A DNA stretch of 9,253 bases, from assembly GCA_900554875.1 (NCBI GenBank), contig USJA01000030.1, forward strand, positions 1-9,253, written 5' to 3'. The notes below the pieces were generated by a model that saw nothing but the letters and a program-made list of their open reading frames with translations, made no database searches and was not told the origin of the DNA. The position numbers and the translations under genes were made by a program. Positions 6,641-9,253 of the stretch are shown piece after piece; the first letter of the stretch is position 1; every line of letters begins with the position of its first letter. The DNA comes from an uncultured Clostridium sp. (lineage in GTDB: Bacteria; Bacillota; Clostridia; TANB77; CAG-465).

Positions 6641-6993
6641 TTATATTAATTTTAATAAAATACATAGAGTACATTTTGTTATTAATATTTAATTTTAAAA
6701 GTAAAATAAACTCTACATGTTATGGTATATAATATATTGCAATATTCTTATTTTTGCTAAAACCGAGTCGATTAGCGATATATTATAACTTAATATATAT
6801 TAATATTCAAAATATTATGTTAATTTTATTATATATAAAAGATTTTATATATATGATACTGAAATAAAAGGTATATCATCAGATGCTAGTTATTATAAAA
6901 AAGTCAAAAATAAAAACAAAATCCTAAATATTTCTCACGCAACCTTCGTAAAAAGTATTCGTTTGAAATTAACTTATATTTTTATATAACTAT
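6641..6993. other. Gene-free AT-rich interval with two foldable segments
   Basis: About 350 bases between the rpsT terminator and the yabG stop codon. No gene is recognised. It contains a bulged stem (6662-6670 with 6710-6720) and a 13-pair stem (6728-6740 with 6775-6787) enclosing the only GC-richer patch, CCGAGTCG (6763-6770). On the plus strand a frame is open from 6804 to 6989 but lacks a start codon and ribosome binding site. Part of this interval is likely the yabG 3' untranslated region. Confidence 0.5.
6728..6787. other. Unassigned structured element
   Basis: TATAATATATTGC (6728-6740) pairs with GCGATATATTATA (6775-6787): 13 pairs with one G-U. Inside, TTGCTAA (6754-6760) can pair with TTAGCGA (6772-6778), competing with the outer stem. 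The loop carries ACCGAGTCGA. It matches no riboswitch or ribozyme class that I recognise, and the active strand is unknown. Confidence 0.35.
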
Positions 6994-7892
6994 TTACATT
7001 CCAGGCATTCCTGTCCTTAGTTGCCCCCTTGTTTGTAACCCTCCAATTCCATTTATTCCCTCTCTTGTATTTGATAAAATATTAGATAAAGGGATATACT
7101 TATCTACTGGTGTATATGCAATAGTTTCTGCAACAATGAGAGGATCCATCATATCAATTAGTACTCTCTTTGGTGCACTGGCAAAATTAGCTCCAGCAGA
7201 TACAAGTGCCTCATAGTAGCTTTGACATGCTCCTGCAAATATAACTAAATTATCAAGATTATGCTCGTAACGTCTTGCTTCAAGCACTCCCTGTACATAA
7301 AATCTTGAATTTTTGTAATTATCTATATTATATATATCATTTCTTTTTTTCATAAACGCATCATGCCCTGTTAATATTAATATATTTGGTCTAATACGCT
7401 GTAGTAACGAATACACCTGTTTATACTGTTCATTTTCTGGTATATTATACACATATGCTGTTAGCCCCATTCTCTTATAATTTCTCTTACACTTTTCTGA
7501 ATACTCAGAATCTCCGATCTATATGAAGAATAACTCCTGGCTTTTTCAAAATTTCTTCTTTTTTATATATGTTTGGATTATCATATAAATTTAATTGTTC
7601 CCTCATATAATTATTATAGCTATTATAGTTATTGTATCCGTTATATTTTTTATTCATACTTGAATAACATCTACTCATTCGTATATGCCTAGATTCTTCA
7701 ATCTTTTTCATTCTTTGTTCCATTTCACTCTTATCTATATGTTTCAAATCAAATACTGGTGCATCTGCAGCAATTCTTACAGTAATTCCGAACAAGATCA
7801 GCTATTTCATTTCTAATACCAATAATTCTAAACATTATATCAAAATTATATGATTTTCTTGCAACGATATCTCCAACCTTAAAAGAGTCCAT
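6994..7892 (-). CDS. yabG: Sporulation protease YabG, spread over three frames by two +1 shifts at CGG
   Basis: YabG is a mother-cell cysteine protease that processes spore coat and cortex-associated proteins. ATG at 7892 follows GAGGTGG. Part A, 34 codons (7892-7791), begins MDSFKVGDIVARKSY. Part B, 91 codons (7789-7517), begins GITVRIAADAP and ends PGVILHID. Part C, 173 codons (7515-6994 with stop), begins GDSEY. Skipping C7790 and C7516 gives a 298-aa protein that follows known YabG (about 290 aa) end to end. The likely catalytic pair is His176 in LTGHDA and Cys222 in FAGACQS, 46 residues apart as in Clostridioides difficile YabG. Without shifting, translation stops after 47 codons. Both shift points are XXX-CGG-A, where skipping C leaves GGA (Gly), the family residue. 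Part B contains an Asn/Tyr-rich stretch. An annotation pipeline would call this a pseudogene. Apart from the two extra bases nothing is decayed, so programmed recoding, recent inactivation and sequence error are all open. Confidence 0.9.
7513..7519 (-). other. yabG +1 frameshift site 2 (GAT-CGG-A)
   Basis: In frame B the minus strand reads ATA GAT CGG AGA TTC TGA, stopping three codons after CGG. Skipping C7516 gives GAT GGA GAT TCT GAG TAT, that is DGDSEY. This continues LHID into the family motif equivalent to LHLDGDEAY of Bacillus subtilis YabG. Confidence 0.85.
7787..7793 (-). other. yabG +1 frameshift site 1 (GTT-CGG-A)
   Basis: In frame A the minus strand reads GAT CTT GTT CGG AAT TAC, and continuing in frame meets TGA at 7751. 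Skipping C7790 gives GTT GGA ATT ACT GTA AGA, that is VGITVR, running into IAADAP. This corresponds to the HGDDVRLIADAP region of Bacillus subtilis YabG. Frame B has a TAG a few codons upstream of the junction, so the two frames must be joined near here. Confidence 0.85.
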
Positions 7893-7893
7893 A

Positions 7894-7946
7894 AAAAACC
7901 ACCTCATAGGATATTGTATGAATACAAACCTTACAAGGTGATTTTT
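7894..7946 (-). terminator. Probable rpsF operon terminator that also masks the yabG ribosome binding site
   Basis: On the minus strand AAAAATCACCT (7946-7936) can pair with AGGTGGTTTTT (7904-7894): 11 pairs with one G-U. An upper stem TTGTAT/ATACAA adds pairs around a tiny loop. The descending arm is the yabG Shine-Dalgarno sequence plus T-run, directly before its ATG. RNA from the ribosomal operon could therefore terminate here, and read-through RNA would have the yabG start hidden. Confidence 0.55.
7912..7939 (-). promoter_or_regulatory. Candidate SigK promoter of yabG
   Basis: On the minus strand: ACC (7939-7937), a 16-base spacer and CATACAATA (7920-7912), fitting the SigK pattern AC-N16/17-CATA-N3-TA. 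The -10 also resembles SigE, but no SigE-type -35 (ATA) lies at the right distance. yabG is SigK-dependent in Bacillus subtilis. The predicted start near 7905 is right before the Shine-Dalgarno sequence, leaving a leader of about 13 bases. Confidence 0.65.
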
Positions 7947-7972
7947 ATTTTTTATACTTTATATTTTTTATA

Positions 7973-8233
7973 TTACTTAACTGTATATGGTAAAAGTGCT
8001 ATATGTCTTGCTCTTTGAATAGCATTTGTTACTTTTCTTTGATGCTTAGCACAAGTACCTGTAACTCTTCTAGGTAATATTTTACCTTTGTCACTTACAT
8101 ACTTTCTTAATTTTTCTACATCTTTGTAGTCAATATCATCTATCTTATCTACACAAAAATTACAAACCTTTTTTCTTGGTCTTCTATAAGGTTTATCATT
8201 TTTTGATCCTCTTCTATTTCTAGAGTCTGCCAT
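7973..8233 (-). CDS. rpsR: 30S ribosomal protein S18
   Basis: Small-subunit platform protein that binds 16S rRNA together with S6. It has 86 aa, starting at the ATG at 8233 behind AAAGGAGGG. The S18 core CNFCVDKIDDIDYKDVEKLRKYVSDKGKI, PRRVTGTCAKHQRKVTNAIQRAR and the ending ALLPYTVK are typical. Cys24, Cys27, Cys61 and His64 form a probable zinc-ribbon set (the C+ form of S18). It is the last gene of the rpsF-ssb-rpsR operon, 29 bases after ssb. Nothing unusual in sequence or length. Confidence 0.97.
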   Translation of the reverse strand: MADSRNRRGSKNDKPYRRPRKKVCNFCVDKIDDIDYKDVEKLRKYVSDKGKILPRRVTGTCAKHQRKVTNAIQRARHIALLPYTVK

Positions 8234-8262
8234 CTATTTTGCCCTCCTTTCAACAAATATAA

Positions 8263-8691
8263 TTAGAATGGTAATTCTTCTGTATCATCTATTGTTATAA
8301 ATTCACCATCATCTGTTGATGCAGGTGTTGAAATATTACTTGTTCCTCCTGCATTTGACATATCTGCATCTCTTCTTGAATCTGCAAAATATGCATTTTC
8401 TATAATGTAATCAGTTGCATATCTTTTCTGACCACTTTGGTCTTCCCAAGTTCTATTTTGAATTCTTCCCTCAACTAAAACTTGTTGTCCTTTTCTGTAA
8501 TACTTAGAACAAAATTCAGCTAACTTTCCAAATGCTGTCAAATTAAAGAAATCTGCTTTTCTCTCACCATTTGCTTCTGCAAATCTCCTATTTACAGCTA
8601 TTGAAAATGTTGTAACTGGTGTGTTAGTATTTTGGGTAAACCTTGATTCTGGGTCACGTGTTAATCTCCCCATAAATTGAAATTTGTTCAT
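8263..8691 (-). CDS. ssb: Single-stranded DNA-binding protein
   Basis: Coats single-stranded DNA during replication, repair and recombination. The N-terminal OB-fold domain (about residues 1-105) begins MNKFQFMGRLTRDPESRF and includes ADFFNLTAFGKLAEFCSKYYRKGQQVLVEGRIQNRTW, characteristic of bacterial SSB. A flexible Ser/Thr/Asn-rich linker leads to the acidic C-terminal tip DDTEELPF, which recruits partner proteins. Length is 142 aa, in the normal range. The ATG at 8691 follows a G-rich ribosome binding site (GGGGG, seven bases away). Its place between rpsF and rpsR is the conserved bacterial arrangement, so this is the replicative housekeeping SSB rather than a plasmid or phage copy. Confidence 0.97.
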   Translation of the reverse strand: MNKFQFMGRLTRDPESRFTQNTNTPVTTFSIAVNRRFAEANGERKADFFNLTAFGKLAEFCSKYYRKGQQVLVEGRIQNRTWEDQSGQKRYATDYIIENAYFADSRRDADMSNAGGTSNISTPASTDDGEFITIDDTEELPF

Positions 8692-8729
8692 TAAATTTCC
8701 CCCTTGTGTATCTTCTTTTAAGATACGTA

Positions 8730-9014
8730 TTAGTTATCTTTTTTTATAACCATGTGTTTTAAAACTATATCTTCTAATCTTAGAATTCTTTCAAATTCAG
8801 ATATAAATTCTGGTTTAGCAACAAATGTAAATAGAATATAAACACCTTCTGTTTCTTTTTTTATAGGATAAGCTAGTGTTTTCTTACCCCATTCATCTAC
8901 ATTTGTAAGTTCGCCATTTTTTGATATCATTTCTTTCATTTTTTCACCAAAAGCAACAGTTGCTTCTTCTTGTGCTTTTGCAGAAAGAATTATAACTGTT
9001 TCATAATTATTCAT
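8730..9014 (-). CDS. rpsF: 30S ribosomal protein S6
   Basis: Small-subunit protein that pairs with S18 on the platform. Its 94 aa begin MNNYETVIILSAKAQEEA and include EWGKKTLAYPIKKETEGVYILFTFVAKPEFISEFERILRLEDIVLKHMVIKK, the ferredoxin-like S6 fold. The ATG at 9014 follows GAGGAGGTGA, a very strong ribosome binding site. It is the first gene of the rpsF-ssb-rpsR operon and has a clear upstream promoter. In several bacteria the S6:S18 pair represses its own operon through the leader; a hairpin in this leader is described separately. Confidence 0.97.
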   Translation of the reverse strand: MNNYETVIILSAKAQEEATVAFGEKMKEMISKNGELTNVDEWGKKTLAYPIKKETEGVYILFTFVAKPEFISEFERILRLEDIVLKHMVIKKDN

Positions 9015-9044
9015 GACTAAAACTCACCTCCTCTTGGACTTCTG

Positions 9045-9065
9045 ACTCTACGACTTATGTAGAGT
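9045..9065 (-). promoter_or_regulatory. Hairpin in the rpsF leader
   Basis: On the minus strand ACTCTAC (9065-9059) pairs perfectly with GTAGAGT (9051-9045) around a 7-base loop, about 15 bases before the Shine-Dalgarno sequence. An outer pairing CTTCT (9083-9079) with AGAAG (9043-9039) is possible but lies at or upstream of the predicted start point. Placement suits the S6:S18 autoregulatory leader known in bacteria; I do not see its characteristic internal loop clearly. Confidence 0.4.
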
Positions 9066-9084
9066 AAGGAAATTAACTAGAAGC

Positions 9085-9113
9085 ATTATATCATATATTT
9101 GGCTTTTTAGCAA
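9085..9113 (-). promoter_or_regulatory. Promoter of rpsF-ssb-rpsR
   Basis: On the minus strand: TTGCTA (9113-9108), a 17-base spacer ending in TGA (extended -10), and TATAAT (9090-9085). The predicted start near 9078 gives a leader of about 64 bases. Confidence 0.8.
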
Positions 9114-9187
9114 TATTTTTTTATTAATTTAAAAAAAATACATTTATAATTAATAATATTTTGTGTTATACTATTATTGCATAAGCA

Positions 9188-9253
9188 TTGACTTTGTAAC
9201 TGTTTAATTATATAATACATATACTGAATATAAAAAATATACATTTTCAGGAG
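9188..9253 (+). promoter_or_regulatory. Promoter and ribosome binding site of a gene beyond the right edge
   Basis: TTGACT (9188-9193), a 17-base spacer and TATAAT (9211-9216), then an AT-rich leader ending in CAGGAG at the last six bases. A plus-strand coding sequence should start within about ten bases of the edge, divergent from rpsF. Its product is not visible. The bases 9114-9187 between the two divergent promoters hold nothing I recognise. Confidence 0.7.

Noticed and set aside
6804..6989. A 61-codon plus-strand open frame with fairly protein-like composition (includes DTEIKGISSDASYYKKV).
   Set aside because: No ATG, GTG or TTG start with a ribosome binding site, no recognised homology, and a length within chance for an AT-rich interval. 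It could be a gene remnant, but nothing supports that.
7511..7520. The minus strand reads AGATCGGAGA at frameshift site 2, resembling the start of a common sequencing adapter (AGATCGGAAG).
   Set aside because: Only the first eight bases agree, the sequence then continues as normal yabG, and site 1 (GTTCGGAATT) does not resemble it. Adapter contamination does not explain a clean single-base shift.
7505..7795. Treating the three yabG frames as three separate small genes.
   Set aside because: Parts B and C have no ribosome binding site or proper start, and the three products align end to end with one YabG protein.
7930..7941. Short palindrome ACCTT-AC-AAGGT as a plus-strand terminator, since a T-run follows on that strand.
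   Set aside because: No plus-strand gene lies upstream for it to terminate; the bases are better explained by the yabG promoter and the larger hairpin.
1..9253. Search for CRISPR arrays, insertion sequences, tRNA/rRNA genes, prophage genes or defence systems.
   Set aside because: No direct-repeat array, transposase, terminal inverted repeats, tRNA cloverleaf, rRNA or phage-type gene was seen; apart from yabG recoding and the ThyX form, the genes are housekeeping or sporulation genes.

Overview
The window is AT-rich DNA from a spore-forming, low-GC Gram-positive anaerobe of the class Clostridia. Evidence: strong purine-rich ribosome binding sites, TTG/GTG starts, SigA-type promoters, a sporulation protease gene (yabG), a ThyX-like thymidylate synthase and a PflX-type radical SAM protein. 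The family cannot be fixed from the sequence alone; a Peptostreptococcaceae-like organism is a reasonable guess.

Layout. (1) 11-2582, minus strand: SOS-type recN, followed by a PflX-family radical SAM protein. (2) 2728-5379, plus strand: a monofunctional peptidoglycan glycosyltransferase, then a thyX-like/tmk pair for dUMP to dTMP to dTDP, closed by a hairpin terminator. (3) 5411-6168, plus strand: a histidine phosphatase with its own promoter, a 13-codon open frame with a good ribosome binding site, and a terminator. (4) 6198-6640, plus strand: rpsT with its own promoter and a bidirectional terminator. (5) 6641-6993: AT-rich intergenic DNA with two unexplained foldable segments. (6) 6994-7892, minus strand: yabG in three successive reading frames. 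(7) 7973-9113, minus strand: the rpsF-ssb-rpsR operon. (8) The right edge carries a promoter and ribosome binding site for a plus-strand gene outside the window.

The most striking feature is yabG. All 298 codons expected of the protein are present, including the likely His/Cys catalytic pair, but the frame shifts by +1 twice. Both shifts sit at an in-frame CGG codon, and skipping the C restores GGA (Gly) at a position where YabG family members have Gly. I find no in-frame CGG in any of the other ten genes (about 2,280 codons). Two independent identical lesions are an odd outcome for decay or sequencing error. Recoding at a CGG codon that is poorly read or not read in this organism is a serious alternative. 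The yabG promoter fits SigK and is nested in a hairpin that probably ends the ribosomal operon and masks the yabG ribosome binding site on read-through RNA, so the start region looks maintained.

Other points of interest: the ThyX-like protein looks like a tandem duplication with the RHR and Ser parts of the ThyX motif on different halves, and two LexA-like boxes flank the recN promoter.
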